A stretch of DNA of 64,000 nt, taken from contig JAIPJF010000005.1 in NCBI GenBank assembly GCA_021734325.1, positions 97,474 through 161,473 on the forward strand, in the 5' to 3' direction. Positions 19,045-27,756 of this stretch are shown in pieces; position 1 is the stretch's first letter; the number at the start of each line of letters is the position of its first letter. The notes below the pieces were generated by a model that ran no database searches, was not told where the DNA came from, and worked only from the letters and a program-made list of their open reading frames with translations. This DNA is from Fidelibacterota bacterium (lineage in GTDB: Bacteria; Fidelibacterota; UBA8477; JABMPR01). Both the position numbers and the translations under genes were made by a program.

Positions 19045-20985
19045 CTATTTGCGACCAGTTACCAGGTTATCCACGACAGAAGGATCTGCCAGCGTGGAAA
19101 TATCACCCAGACTGTCTAGCTCGTTCTCGGCTATCTTGCGCAGAATTCTGCGCATGATCTTTCCTGAGCGAGTCTTGGGCAATGCAGGTGTGAATTGGAT
19201 CTTGTCTGGTTTGGCATGAGGACCGATCTCTCTTTTAACTGATTCAGCGATGGATGCAAGAATCTCATCTGATCCCTCTACCCCGGCCATTAACGTTACA
19301 TAGGCATAGATACCCTGTCCCTTGATGTCATGGGGGAATCCAACCACAGCTGCTTCAGCAACTCCCATGGCCTTGCCAATAGCACCCTCAACCTCGGCCG
19401 TACCAATTCTATGACCAGAAACATTGAGTACATCATCGACACGACCAGTGATCCAATAATCCCCATCTGCATCACGACGAGCACCATCACCTGTGAAATA
19501 ATATCCAGGGTACATGGATAGATAAGTTTGTTTAAAACGATCATGATCTCCATACAAGGTTCTCATCATTCCAGGCCAGGCAGCTTTCATTGCCAACAAA
19601 CCTGATTTGTCATTGCCTTCTATCTCTTTCCCATCTTCAGTCAGAAGAACAGGCTGAACACCAAAGAAAGGAATTGTGGCTGACCCTGGTTTTAAGGGGG
19701 TGATACCTGGGAGAGGGGTAATGAGAATACCACCGGTCTCTGTTTGCCACCATGTGTCCACGATGGGGCATTTACCCTTTCCGACGATATTATAATACCA
19801 GTTCCATTCAGGAGACTTGATTGTCTCACCGACAGTACCAAGCAATCTAAGAGATGAAAGATTACGGCTCTCTACCCACTCATTTCCTTCACGCATGAGC
19901 GCACGAAGTGCAGTTGGAGCTGTATAGAAAAGGTTCACTTTATGCTTGTCGACAACATCCCAGAATCGACCAAAATCAGGATAATTCGGGACACCTTCGA
20001 ACATCACGGTGATGGCCCGGTTTGCCAGGGGACCATAAACAATGTAGGAATGTCCTGTTACCCAGCCGATATCAGCCGTACACCAATAAACATCATCTTC
20101 ATGATAATCAAAAATGAGCTCATGGGTCAATGCTGCATAAACTAAATATCCACCGGTAGTGTGGAGCACGCCCTTTGGTTTTCCTGTTGAACCAGAGGTG
20201 TATAGAATGAAGAGCGGATCCTCGGCATCCATTTCCTCAGGAGCGCAAACAGCAGCAGCTTTTGCCATACCTTCGTGCCACCAGATATCTCTTGGGCTTT
20301 CCATCTTCACATCAGCTCCGGTACGTTTAACAACGACACAAGTCTCAATGGAAGGAGCCTCAACAAGCGCTTTGTCTGCATTTGACTTCATGGGAATGTC
20401 AAGTTTTAAACCTCGTACTCCGGTATCCTGAGTAATAAGTACCTTGCATTTTGAATCATTGATACGATCACGCAGTGATTCAGGACTAAAGGCACCAAAA
20501 ACGATGGAATGAATTGCCCCGATTCTTGAGCATGCCAGCATTGCTATTGAAAGTTCAGGGATCATCTGCATATAGAGACAGACCCGATCACCTTTTTTAA
20601 CTCCGCGGGATTTTAACACATTGGCAAATTTTTGGACTTTTGCCAAGAGTTCGGAATAGGTGAATTTTTTGTCTTCTGTGGGATTGTTTCCTTCCCAGAT
20701 CAACGCAGTACGATCACCAAAGCCCGCCTCAACATGCCGATCCAAACAGTTGTAGCTTACATTAAGTTTTCCACCTTCGAACCATTTGATATCAGCAGCA
20801 GCCAAATTGAAATTGGAAACCTTGTCCCATTTTTTGAACCAGGTCAGACGCTCTGCCTGCTCTGCCCAGAAACCATCTGGATCATTTACCGATCTGTGAT
20901 ACATCTCCTGATACTGTTTCTTGGTTTTGATGTGCGCATTCGCAGTGAACTCAGCAGATGGATTAAAGATTTTTACATCACTCAT
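19045..20985 (-). CDS. acs: Acetyl-CoA synthetase (AMP-forming)
   Basis: A 646-residue enzyme making acetyl-CoA from acetate, ATP and CoA. The P-loop-like [12 protein letters not shown] motif, the hinge [15 protein letters not shown] and the C-terminal [12 protein letters not shown] are all present; the last includes the lysine that is acetylated in homologues. The length is standard. Start ATG 20985 is preceded by AAGGAGTC. It lies 146 bp downstream of the membrane NTPase gene on the same strand but has its own promoter-like sequence. Confidence 0.96.
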   Translation of the reverse strand: MSDVKIFNPSAEFTANAHIKTKKQYQEMYHRSVNDPDGFWAEQAERLTWFKKWDKVSNFNLAAADIKWFEGGKLNVSYNCLDRHVEAGFGDRTALIWEGNNPTEDKKFTYSELLAKVQKFANVLKSRGVKKGDRVCLYMQMIPELSIAMLACSRIGAIHSIVFGAFSPESLRDRINDSKCKVLITQDTGVRGLKLDIPMKSNADKALVEAPSIETCVVVKRTGADVKMESPRDIWWHEGMAKAAAVCAPEEMDAEDPLFILYTSGSTGKPKGVLHTTGGYLVYAALTHELIFDYHEDDVYWCTADIGWVTGHSYIVYGPLANRAITVMFEGVPNYPDFGRFWDVVDKHKVNLFYTAPTALRALMREGNEWVESRNLSSLRLLGTVGETIKSPEWNWYYNIVGKGKCPIVDTWWQTETGGILITPLPGITPLKPGSATIPFFGVQPVLLTEDGKEIEGNDKSGLLAMKAAWPGMMRTLYGDHDRFKQTYLSMYPGYYFTGDGARRDADGDYWITGRVDDVLNVSGHRIGTAEVEGAIGKAMGVAEAAVVGFPHDIKGQGIYAYVTLMAGVEGSDEILASIAESVKREIGPHAKPDKIQFTPALPKTRSGKIMRRILRKIAENELDSLGDISTLADPSVVDNLVTGRK

Positions 20986-21015
20986 TTCGACTCCTTTATA
21001 TACTTATCAGATACT

Positions 21016-21043
21016 TATATAATTTAGTTTTTAAGTATTGCAA
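21016..21043 (-). promoter_or_regulatory. Putative sigma-70-type promoter of acs
   Basis: On the minus strand TTGCAA (-35) is followed after 16 bases by TATATA (-10), about 30 bases before the acs start. This is a match by eye in an AT-rich region. Confidence 0.4.
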
Positions 21044-21131
21044 ACAATGCGCCAAAACTTTCATTACCAAATCATGGCGGTATTAATATTTATACAAACG
21101 CAATTAATTCGCGTAAAACAGCACTGAAATT

Positions 21132-22829
21132 TTATGCCAAGAATTTTAGAATGTGATGCTCTAAATCATCCTGATCAATTTCTAATACATTTAATAGCAT
21201 ATAATTTACTGGCCACTTTGCAATTACCTTATCCAGTAGGATAGGACGAATGGTCCAGATCATCTTACGGTTCTGCTCAACCAATTCCTGCAAACCTGCT
21301 GACCATCCATCTGAATGGAGCTCCAGGTGCCCGATTTCGTCAATGATCACAATTGTGGATTCATCAGAAATTGATTGATTCAAGATTCGTTCGCCAAATT
21401 CAATCCCAGGGATTCTGAAATTAAAGGGTCCACTTCGAATCGGTGAAGTCGGTTCACTGCGTTCACACAATAGTTGAGAGTTTTGGGTTATAACATCAAC
21501 TACGTGATAATGGTCTCGCTCCCCGTCTGCCCAGCCTCCCTCAGTGTAGAGTCCGGAGAAAACTAGCTGCCGTAAATTTGGCTTACCCAGGATTGATTTA
21601 ACAAGGCTGGTTTTTCCCTGCCCCTGTTCTCCGGAAAGGATGATGACTTTAGCTGTGACCAGATGCTCTTTCCTGAGCTGTTCTAGGGCTCCCAGCAATT
21701 GAGTGAGTGCATGGAATGGATGTCTCCAAAACTGACGTTGCTGAGAGACCAGTTTCATCGTCCGGGGGAGAACCTCAAATGCAGCCGACATGGCTTCAAA
21801 AACGATACCCATACCCCGACGAATAAACCAGTCAAGAATAATTGGATTTCGAATTTCTATGCTTAAGGCAGAAAAACCAAAAATAACCAGCAGGGCCCGC
21901 GTAGCCATGCCTAGGCCGGATTCTAAACCGATCAGGAGGGACTCTGTGTTATCCCAGCCACCAAGGAGCAATCCTGATAAGACCATAAGGGCTATCAGTT
22001 GTATCCACAATTGAGGTTGTTTCAATCTTCTAAGAGAACGTGAGTAGCGGGCGATATTGAGAGCAACATAGATAGCCACGAAACTGCTGCCTAAAACCTG
22101 AGAAAGATCATCCAGGACTGATAAGCCACCGAGAAGAATAAGCAGATTCACAAACAAGAGAGGGACTGAGTATGCCTGTGAGACTGAAGCTGTCAACAGA
22201 TTCTCAGCGACCGAGACCTGCTCAGAACCAGCTGGAGATATGGTCTGCTTCGTCCGCTCTCCATTCGTACGAAATGCAAGGGCCGCAACCAGCGCTCCAA
22301 AACTTAGATCTATTATGAAGATCAATTTGACCAGATCCAGAGGGAATGCTCCCGATATCTGTAAGCTTTTAGCGGCCATGAAATAGAGTTGCTCATACAG
22401 CTTGACAAAATCAGGGCCATAGGTCATGAGCATGACAAATATCTTTTGAAAGAGACTCCAGGAAACTGCCAGGGCACCTCCCAGAAGAAAACCTGGCCAG
22501 CGACCCCTGAATACACGAACACATAATTCCAGGATCACACCTTCCATGAAAATGCCAACCATTGGTCCAAAAATAATGGCTGAGGGAGAAATTGATTTCA
22601 TGGTAGCTGTGACCAGCGCAGTTCGCCAGAATAGACCTTTATCCGGCCAGAGCTTGTATCCATTGATCATCAGGATCAACCCGAGGGCAGCCAGAAAAGT
22701 GCCCGTTAAAGGGATATGGAGGTTATGGAGAAAACTGCCCAGGATAATTTCTACAGAAGCCCAAAGGCTTCCCAGCATCGCCGCCTTCAGCCAGATATCA
22801 GGGAGTGCCCTCTGTTTTGTATGAGTCAT
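21132..22829 (-). CDS. Membrane protein fused to a THEP1-like NTPase
   Basis: From ATG 22829 the protein is 565 residues. Residues about 10-190 form several membrane spans resembling ECF transporter substrate-binding (S) components. Residues about 215-340 contain a second set of spans resembling EcfT/CbiQ (IEIRNPIILDWFIRRG near the end). Residues about 385-565 are a P-loop NTPase with Walker A GEQGQGKTS and Walker B VIIDEIGHLEL, the latter typical of THEP1/NTPase_1. Usual ECF systems use separate ABC ATPases, so this fusion is odd. The longer ORF starts at TTG 22943; neither start has a clear RBS. The substrate is unknown. Confidence 0.7.
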   Translation of the reverse strand: MTHTKQRALPDIWLKAAMLGSLWASVEIILGSFLHNLHIPLTGTFLAALGLILMINGYKLWPDKGLFWRTALVTATMKSISPSAIIFGPMVGIFMEGVILELCVRVFRGRWPGFLLGGALAVSWSLFQKIFVMLMTYGPDFVKLYEQLYFMAAKSLQISGAFPLDLVKLIFIIDLSFGALVAALAFRTNGERTKQTISPAGSEQVSVAENLLTASVSQAYSVPLLFVNLLILLGGLSVLDDLSQVLGSSFVAIYVALNIARYSRSLRRLKQPQLWIQLIALMVLSGLLLGGWDNTESLLIGLESGLGMATRALLVIFGFSALSIEIRNPIILDWFIRRGMGIVFEAMSAAFEVLPRTMKLVSQQRQFWRHPFHALTQLLGALEQLRKEHLVTAKVIILSGEQGQGKTSLVKSILGKPNLRQLVFSGLYTEGGWADGERDHYHVVDVITQNSQLLCERSEPTSPIRSGPFNFRIPGIEFGERILNQSISDESTIVIIDEIGHLELHSDGWSAGLQELVEQNRKMIWTIRPILLDKVIAKWPVNYMLLNVLEIDQDDLEHHILKFLA

Positions 22830-23141
22830 AGATCGGTCATCACAGTGTATACTTTGGGAGAAATATTTTTGAGTATTTTGTATGGTGTTGCTTCCATGTA
22901 TCGTTCTCTTTCCAAGTACGGGAGCGAATTTTTTCGTTTCCAAAAAAATCGTATCGGCCTCAGACCATTTCCACTCGGAAGAAGGTCGATTGGCTGAGAG
23001 AATTATTTAATAGCCCTTGAAATCTAATGCAATTAGCATGTAAGTAAATCAATTCTACAGCTTTGTCTCTGATCCGATTATATTAGGTATCGAAGAAGTT
23101 AAATTAGTGGTATGAATAGAAAATAATGGGGAGAACTAAAA
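22830..23141. other. Divergent intergenic region
   Basis: This is the spacer between the minus-strand NTPase gene and rubrerythrin. It may include up to 38 upstream codons of the former if TTG 22943 is the true start. I see no repeat or RNA; a weak -10-like TATATT near 23085 could serve rubrerythrin. Confidence 0.3.
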
Positions 23142-23720
23142 GTGGCACAAAGCGTTAAGGGAACTCAGACCGAAAAAAACCTGCTTATCGCATTCGCAGG
23201 AGAATCTCAAGCTCGCAACCGCTACACTTACTTTGCCAGCGTAGCGAAAAAAGAGGGTTTGATTCAAATATCTCAGATTTTTGAGGAAACTGCCAACCAG
23301 GAGAAGGAACACGCGAAACGTTTCTTCAAGTTTTTAGAAGGTGGTGAAATTGAGATCACAGAGACCTTTCCTGCTGGAACCATTGGCACAACATTGGAGA
23401 ATCTGAAAGCAGCCGCCGCCGGTGAGGAACATGAATGGACCACCATGTATCCTGAATTTGCCAGGATAGCTCGTGAAGAAGGTCTTACCACGGTGGCAAA
23501 AGCATTTGAGTCAATATTGGTAGCAGAAAAGCAGCATGGCAAACGTTATACTGATCTGGCAAAGAACCTTGAAGAAGGGAAAGTCTTCAAACGCAACGGC
23601 AAAATTGTGTGGCGCTGCATTAATTGTGGCTATCTCCACGAAGGGGAGGAAGCACCAAAAATGTGTCCTGCCTGTCTTCATCCACAGGATTATTTTGAGC
23701 TGTTGGGGGAGAACTGGTAA
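23142..23720 (+). CDS. rbr: Rubrerythrin
   Basis: A 192-residue non-haem iron peroxidase that reduces hydrogen peroxide in anaerobes and microaerophiles. The ferritin-like diiron domain has its ligands in EETANQEKEH and ESILVAEKQHGKRY. The C-terminal rubredoxin domain binds one iron through CINCGYLHEG and CPACLHPQDYF. The start is GTG, with GGGGAG eight bases upstream. It is monocistronic with a strong terminator after it. Confidence 0.95.
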   Translation: MAQSVKGTQTEKNLLIAFAGESQARNRYTYFASVAKKEGLIQISQIFEETANQEKEHAKRFFKFLEGGEIEITETFPAGTIGTTLENLKAAAAGEEHEWTTMYPEFARIAREEGLTTVAKAFESILVAEKQHGKRYTDLAKNLEEGKVFKRNGKIVWRCINCGYLHEGEEAPKMCPACLHPQDYFELLGENW

Positions 23721-23749
23721 ACTCCAACCAGAAAATATATTACTGAACA

Positions 23750-23781
23750 AAGAACCCTGTTTTATGACAGGGTTCTTTATT
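23750..23781 (+). terminator. Rho-independent terminator of rubrerythrin
   Basis: AAGAACCCTGT and ACAGGGTTCTT form an 11-bp stem with a 6-base loop, followed by TTATTGTT. Confidence 0.8.
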
Positions 23782-23820
23782 GTTAAAAATCAGGGCAATA
23801 ATTCTATTAACTAAGTATAG

Positions 23821-24180
23821 CTATGTGTGATCCACTTCAAACCGCCACAGAACAAAGCCCATAATCCCGAACCCCAAGATCATAAAAGCTGGATTCATTA
23901 AGGCAGTGCTGATGGTGGCTCCTCCGTTGATAAGTTCTCTGGAGATATGAGCCATCCCGAACCCGATAGTGTCACGAAATGCATAAATAAGTCCCAGGAT
24001 CCATACGGCTAGAATCCCATGCAGGAAAAGACCGAGCTTATCGAAAACGATTGCTTGCTGTACATTAAGCTCGGATGGAATCTGCAGGAGTTGATCTTCC
24101 AGATAGCTCGGTATCCTTTGCCAACTTTCGTCAAACAATGAATCAATTTTGTCCTTCCGATCAGTGATTTCCGGCTTCAT
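23821..24180 (-). CDS. Small membrane protein, putative anti-sigma factor
   Basis: A 119-residue protein with a charged 45-residue cytoplasmic N-terminus and two or three membrane spans. Its ATG overlaps the stop codon of the ECF sigma gene (ATGA), so the two are translationally coupled. This is the usual arrangement for an anti-sigma factor or sensor partner. I see no zinc-finger (ZAS) motif HxxxCxxC, so the role rests on position and topology only. Confidence 0.65.
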   Translation of the reverse strand: MKPEITDRKDKIDSLFDESWQRIPSYLEDQLLQIPSELNVQQAIVFDKLGLFLHGILAVWILGLIYAFRDTIGFGMAHISRELINGGATISTALMNPAFMILGFGIMGFVLWRFEVDHT

Positions 24181-24713
24181 ATTTCGACCTCCTGAATGAT
24201 TTCGCGTAGTCTTTCTTTTGCCCGGTATAAATGAGATTTTACGGTATTGATGGGGATATCCATTATCTGTGCGACCTCTTCATATTTAAACTCTCTCAGG
24301 TAGTACAAAGTGATAACATCAGCTTGATTGGGTGAGAGGGATGCGATCGCTTTTCTAAGATAATCCGTTCTGGATTCAGCCCAGAATCCATTTTCGGCAT
24401 CAACTGACTCAGTAGACAGTTCATGCTCACCCCCCTCATCATAAGCAATCAGGGGTTTTGAAATTCTGGATTCCTTAGTCAGCATGGTATTACAGACATT
24501 AAGGGCTATTTTATATATCCAGGTCCCGATCTGAGATTCGTTTCGAAAATTCTTTAAACCCCGATAGACCCTGATAAAGGTCTCTTGAGTAATATCCTCA
24601 GCCAGGCTTGCCTGATTTGATTTCATTAATGCAAGATTGTAAATACGATCACCATGGTCCTTGACAAGAAGGTTAAATGTCGCATCCAGTTTTTCCTGCC
24701 TCATACCAATCAT
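24177..24713 (-). CDS. ECF-type RNA polymerase sigma factor
   Basis: A 178-residue sigma-70 family regulator with region 2 (ASLAEDITQETFIRVYRG) and region 4 helix-turn-helix (YEEVAQIMDIPINTVKSHLYRAKERL). It directs RNA polymerase to stress or envelope promoters. GGGAG lies five bases before the ATG. Upstream lies GCAACA-N15-TTGTC, and the same pattern drives the divergent gene, suggesting autoregulation and control of the gene at 24876. Confidence 0.93.
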   Translation of the reverse strand: MIGMRQEKLDATFNLLVKDHGDRIYNLALMKSNQASLAEDITQETFIRVYRGLKNFRNESQIGTWIYKIALNVCNTMLTKESRISKPLIAYDEGGEHELSTESVDAENGFWAESRTDYLRKAIASLSPNQADVITLYYLREFKYEEVAQIMDIPINTVKSHLYRAKERLREIIQEVEI

Positions 24714-24733
24714 GCTGCTCCCATCAATAGTTA

Positions 24734-24759
24734 GACAAGTTAATGGGGAGAATTGTTGC
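24734..24759 (-). promoter_or_regulatory. Candidate ECF promoter of the sigma gene
   Basis: On the minus strand GCAACA is followed by exactly 15 bases and TTGTC, ending 20 bases before the sigma ATG. The AAC and GTC cores are typical for ECF promoters. The same hexamer, spacing and pentamer occur on the other strand at 24806-24831. Confidence 0.65.
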
Positions 24760-24805
24760 GCTTGTATTGAAAATAAAAATAATCGAAAATTTAACTGAAT
24801 TTACT

Positions 24806-24831
24806 GCAACATTATTGGCCGCGTGTTTGTC
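24806..24831 (+). promoter_or_regulatory. Candidate ECF promoter of the DUF6249-like gene
   Basis: GCAACA-N15-TTGTC, with motif and spacing identical to the sigma gene's own upstream site but pointing the other way, 44 bases before the ATG of the 116-residue membrane protein. Confidence 0.65.
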
Positions 24832-24875
24832 AAATACTACGATGAACAAAACTTAAATAGGAACAGGAGATACAA

Positions 24876-25226
24876 ATGGTTTACGAAATATTTATACCCA
24901 TAACCCTTTTTGTCATGACAGGACTTGTTGTCGCAGTGGCAATGATCGTGCTGTATTATAAAAGGAAATTGGAAAGTCAGGAGATCATCGCCGCCATCGA
25001 AAAAGGTGTGGAGGTCAAGTTCCCTGAGAAGAAGCACAATCGGCTCATGCCAGGACTAGTCTGGACTTTTTGCGGTATCGTCATGACCCTGGCCATGGCA
25101 AGAATTGTTCCCGAAGATGCACCTGCCGGGATATGGATATGGGGATTGATTCCTGTTGCAGTTGGTGCTGCATACCTCATCGTTTATAAAAAAGAAAATG
25201 AGACAAAGGAAAACTCAGAAAACTAG
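24876..25226 (+). CDS. DUF6249-like membrane protein
   Basis: A 116-residue protein with one N-terminal span, a basic cytoplasmic loop (KRKLESQEIIAAIEKGVEVKFPEKK) and two further spans, ending in a charged tail. The architecture and the 'IIAAIEKG' helix resemble DUF6249 proteins, which commonly accompany ECF sigma factors in the FCB group. The function is unknown. AGGAG precedes the ATG. The shared promoter pattern makes it a likely target of the sigma factor next door. Confidence 0.75.
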   Translation: MVYEIFIPITLFVMTGLVVAVAMIVLYYKRKLESQEIIAAIEKGVEVKFPEKKHNRLMPGLVWTFCGIVMTLAMARIVPEDAPAGIWIWGLIPVAVGAAYLIVYKKENETKENSEN

Positions 25227-25254
25227 ACCCCACACATCGTAATGTTTGCTATGT

Positions 25255-25288
25255 AAAGTAGAGGCGGGACAACCTGCCTCTACTTTTT
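25255..25288 (+). terminator. Rho-independent terminator
   Basis: AGTAGAGGCGGG and CCTGCCTCTACT pair over 12 bp with an ACAA loop, followed by TTTTT. It ends the DUF6249-like transcript. Confidence 0.85.
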
Positions 25289-25380
25289 ATAATCTCCACA
25301 TTAATCGTTTTACACAAATATAAACACACTCAGTGAACATTTTTCTTTTGAAATCGTCTGACTAGATTGGATGAAGAAAA

Positions 25381-27747
25381 ATGGACCTCAAATACATAAT
25401 AAATAAACGGCTCATTATTGTACTCGCGCTTATATCAAGTGTGACTGCTACGGCCCAATCGAACTATGGGAGAATGAACGGTTTTCTAAAAGATGCCGAC
25501 ACCGGCGAACCTCTACTCTTTGCTAATGTCAGTCTCAGGAATACAGGGATTGGGTCAGCAAGTAATAATGATGGTTATTACATCATCTCCAATATACCGC
25601 CAGGGGAATATACCCTGCAAATCTTGATGATGGGATATACCCGCACTGAAAAATCGGTTCGAGTTGTTGCCGGACTGGAAGAACGACACGATTTTGAAAT
25701 TCGACCGATTTCCATTGAAGGCGAAGAAGTGGTGGTAACCGGAGATAGACAACGCTTTGAAAAACAAATTGAGGTAAGTGCAGTAAGTCTGAGCATGCGC
25801 GATGTAAAAACCATGCCTGCTTTTGTGGAGGCCGATATTTTTAGAACCCTTCAGCTCTTGCCCGGTGTGCAGTCATCAAGTGACTTTTCCTCCGCATTGG
25901 TTGTGAGGGGGGGGAGTCCAGATGAAAACCTGATCATGCTGGATGATATCGAGATTTATAACCCATTTCATCTGGGAGGTGTTTTTTCCACCTTTAACGC
26001 TGATGCCATTGCTGATGCTGAATTTCTGGCAGGTGGTTTTCCTGCGCGCTATGGAAACCGAATTTCCTCAGTCCTGAGCATCACAGGACGGGAAGGAGAT
26101 TCCAGACATAACAAATTGTTCGATGGGAAAAAATTAGGGGAATATTTTGACATAAGCCAGGTAAGAGGTGAAGTTAATTTGCTGAGTTCCAAGCTTTTAG
26201 TGGAAGGACCGCTGCTCAGAGGATCCTGGGTGTTTTCCGGAAGAAGAACCTACTTTGACCAGATTGCCAAGCTCTATTATTGGGCAAAAGATGAACCCAT
26301 GGACTGGTCCTATTATTTTTACGACTTCCAAGGCAAGGTCGTTCAGAATATTAATCCCTCCAATCGCCTTAGTTTTTCACACTATAAGGGGAGAGACCGG
26401 ATTGCTTTTGAACTGGAGCAATCCGATTCGGATGTGGGTTTTACCTGGGATTGGGGCAATTCAACGAAAAGTGGGGAATGGCGCTGGGTTCCAAATTCCA
26501 GATTCCTTTCCACCCTCTCGCTGGCCAATACGGTTTATCAATTCGATGTAAATCTTAGCTATTCGGCAACAGATACAACCGGCGTAAATGCTGAGACACA
26601 ATTTATCGTATTTAATCAGATCGATGATAAAACATTAAAAGAGAATTTGGACTGGTTCATCAATTCAGCACACACACTGACCCTCGGTCTGGAATTAAAG
26701 GACCTGGGAGTCCAGTTTAATATTGGCAATGATGAAATCACCTTCATTGACGAAGTCGAGTCCAACATGATTTATAGTGGTATACTTCAGGAGAAGTGGC
26801 AGCCCAATCCAGTGATCATGCTTCAAAGCGGACTGCGAATCACCAAGTACAGTGCCCACGATAGACTCTATTATGAACCACGCCTCGGATTCAAGTTTCT
26901 TTTAAACCGGGATCTTGCCTTCAAGGGTGCCTGGGGTATCTACAACCAATTTATTTTTACCGCCCAGGATGAGGATGCGATTCTGAGCATCGTAGATTTC
27001 TGGAATCCAATTCCCAGCAACTACCATGCTAAAGCAGTACAACATTATGTTCTTGGCTTGGAACAATGGATTGGTGATGGGTGGTTTGCTAGTCTGGAAG
27101 CCTACTACAAGCCTTATCGCAATACTCTGGTGATCAATCCGAATCAGAATTTTAGTGATCCAGATGATGATTATACCGAGGGTACAGCCAAGGTTTATGG
27201 CGCTGAATTATTATTCAAAAAGAACATCGGTAAGATTACTGGATGGTTGGGATTCTCCTACATGGATAGCCAGCAGGAATTCGACTTTAACGGAGATGGA
27301 TTGGCCATAGAATCAGATGGAGAGGTCTACAAATCCAAGTATGATCAACCCTATTCTGTGAATCTGGTGTTGAATTATGCTCCCTCAGTGAAAAACTCGT
27401 TTGGATTGACCATTAGCAGCAGCAGCTCGAATTTGTATACCCCTACAGTGGGGTATACCTATACTCAGAACGGTTCATCATTTGACTTTAGCAACCCCTA
27501 TAGCGACCTCACTGAATTGAAGGGTACGCGGAATTCAGCCCGATATCCCAATTACTTTCGGGCAGATGTCAGCTATGCCCGACAAATAACGCCCTTTGGA
27601 ATTGAGGGTCTCTGCAAGATTCAGGTCATCAATCTGAGTAATCATTTTAACACCTTTGTCTATAATTGGGACCTGGCAGCAGGAACTGTTGAAGGAGTTG
27701 GTATGTTCCCCTTCCTGCCCACTTTTGGCGTGGAATTCAAATTTTAG
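25381..27747 (+). CDS. TonB-dependent outer-membrane receptor
   Basis: A 788-residue outer-membrane transporter. A signal peptide (ending near ATAQS) is followed by a carboxypeptidase-like regulatory domain (about 28-115), a plug domain (PGVQSSSDFSSALVVRGGSPDENLIMLDD) and a 22-strand barrel ending in the aromatic FGVEFKF. It imports a ligand too large for porins with energy from TonB; the ligand is unknown. The following lipoprotein gene starts directly after the stop codon, so they form a pair. A weak ECF-like sequence (TGAACA-N14-TCGTC) precedes it. Confidence 0.92.
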   Translation: MDLKYIINKRLIIVLALISSVTATAQSNYGRMNGFLKDADTGEPLLFANVSLRNTGIGSASNNDGYYIISNIPPGEYTLQILMMGYTRTEKSVRVVAGLEERHDFEIRPISIEGEEVVVTGDRQRFEKQIEVSAVSLSMRDVKTMPAFVEADIFRTLQLLPGVQSSSDFSSALVVRGGSPDENLIMLDDIEIYNPFHLGGVFSTFNADAIADAEFLAGGFPARYGNRISSVLSITGREGDSRHNKLFDGKKLGEYFDISQVRGEVNLLSSKLLVEGPLLRGSWVFSGRRTYFDQIAKLYYWAKDEPMDWSYYFYDFQGKVVQNINPSNRLSFSHYKGRDRIAFELEQSDSDVGFTWDWGNSTKSGEWRWVPNSRFLSTLSLANTVYQFDVNLSYSATDTTGVNAETQFIVFNQIDDKTLKENLDWFINSAHTLTLGLELKDLGVQFNIGNDEITFIDEVESNMIYSGILQEKWQPNPVIMLQSGLRITKYSAHDRLYYEPRLGFKFLLNRDLAFKGAWGIYNQFIFTAQDEDAILSIVDFWNPIPSNYHAKAVQHYVLGLEQWIGDGWFASLEAYYKPYRNTLVINPNQNFSDPDDDYTEGTAKVYGAELLFKKNIGKITGWLGFSYMDSQQEFDFNGDGLAIESDGEVYKSKYDQPYSVNLVLNYAPSVKNSFGLTISSSSSNLYTPTVGYTYTQNGSSFDFSNPYSDLTELKGTRNSARYPNYFRADVSYARQITPFGIEGLCKIQVINLSNHFNTFVYNWDLAAGTVEGVGMFPFLPTFGVEFKF

Positions 27748-27756
27748 GTGAACAGG

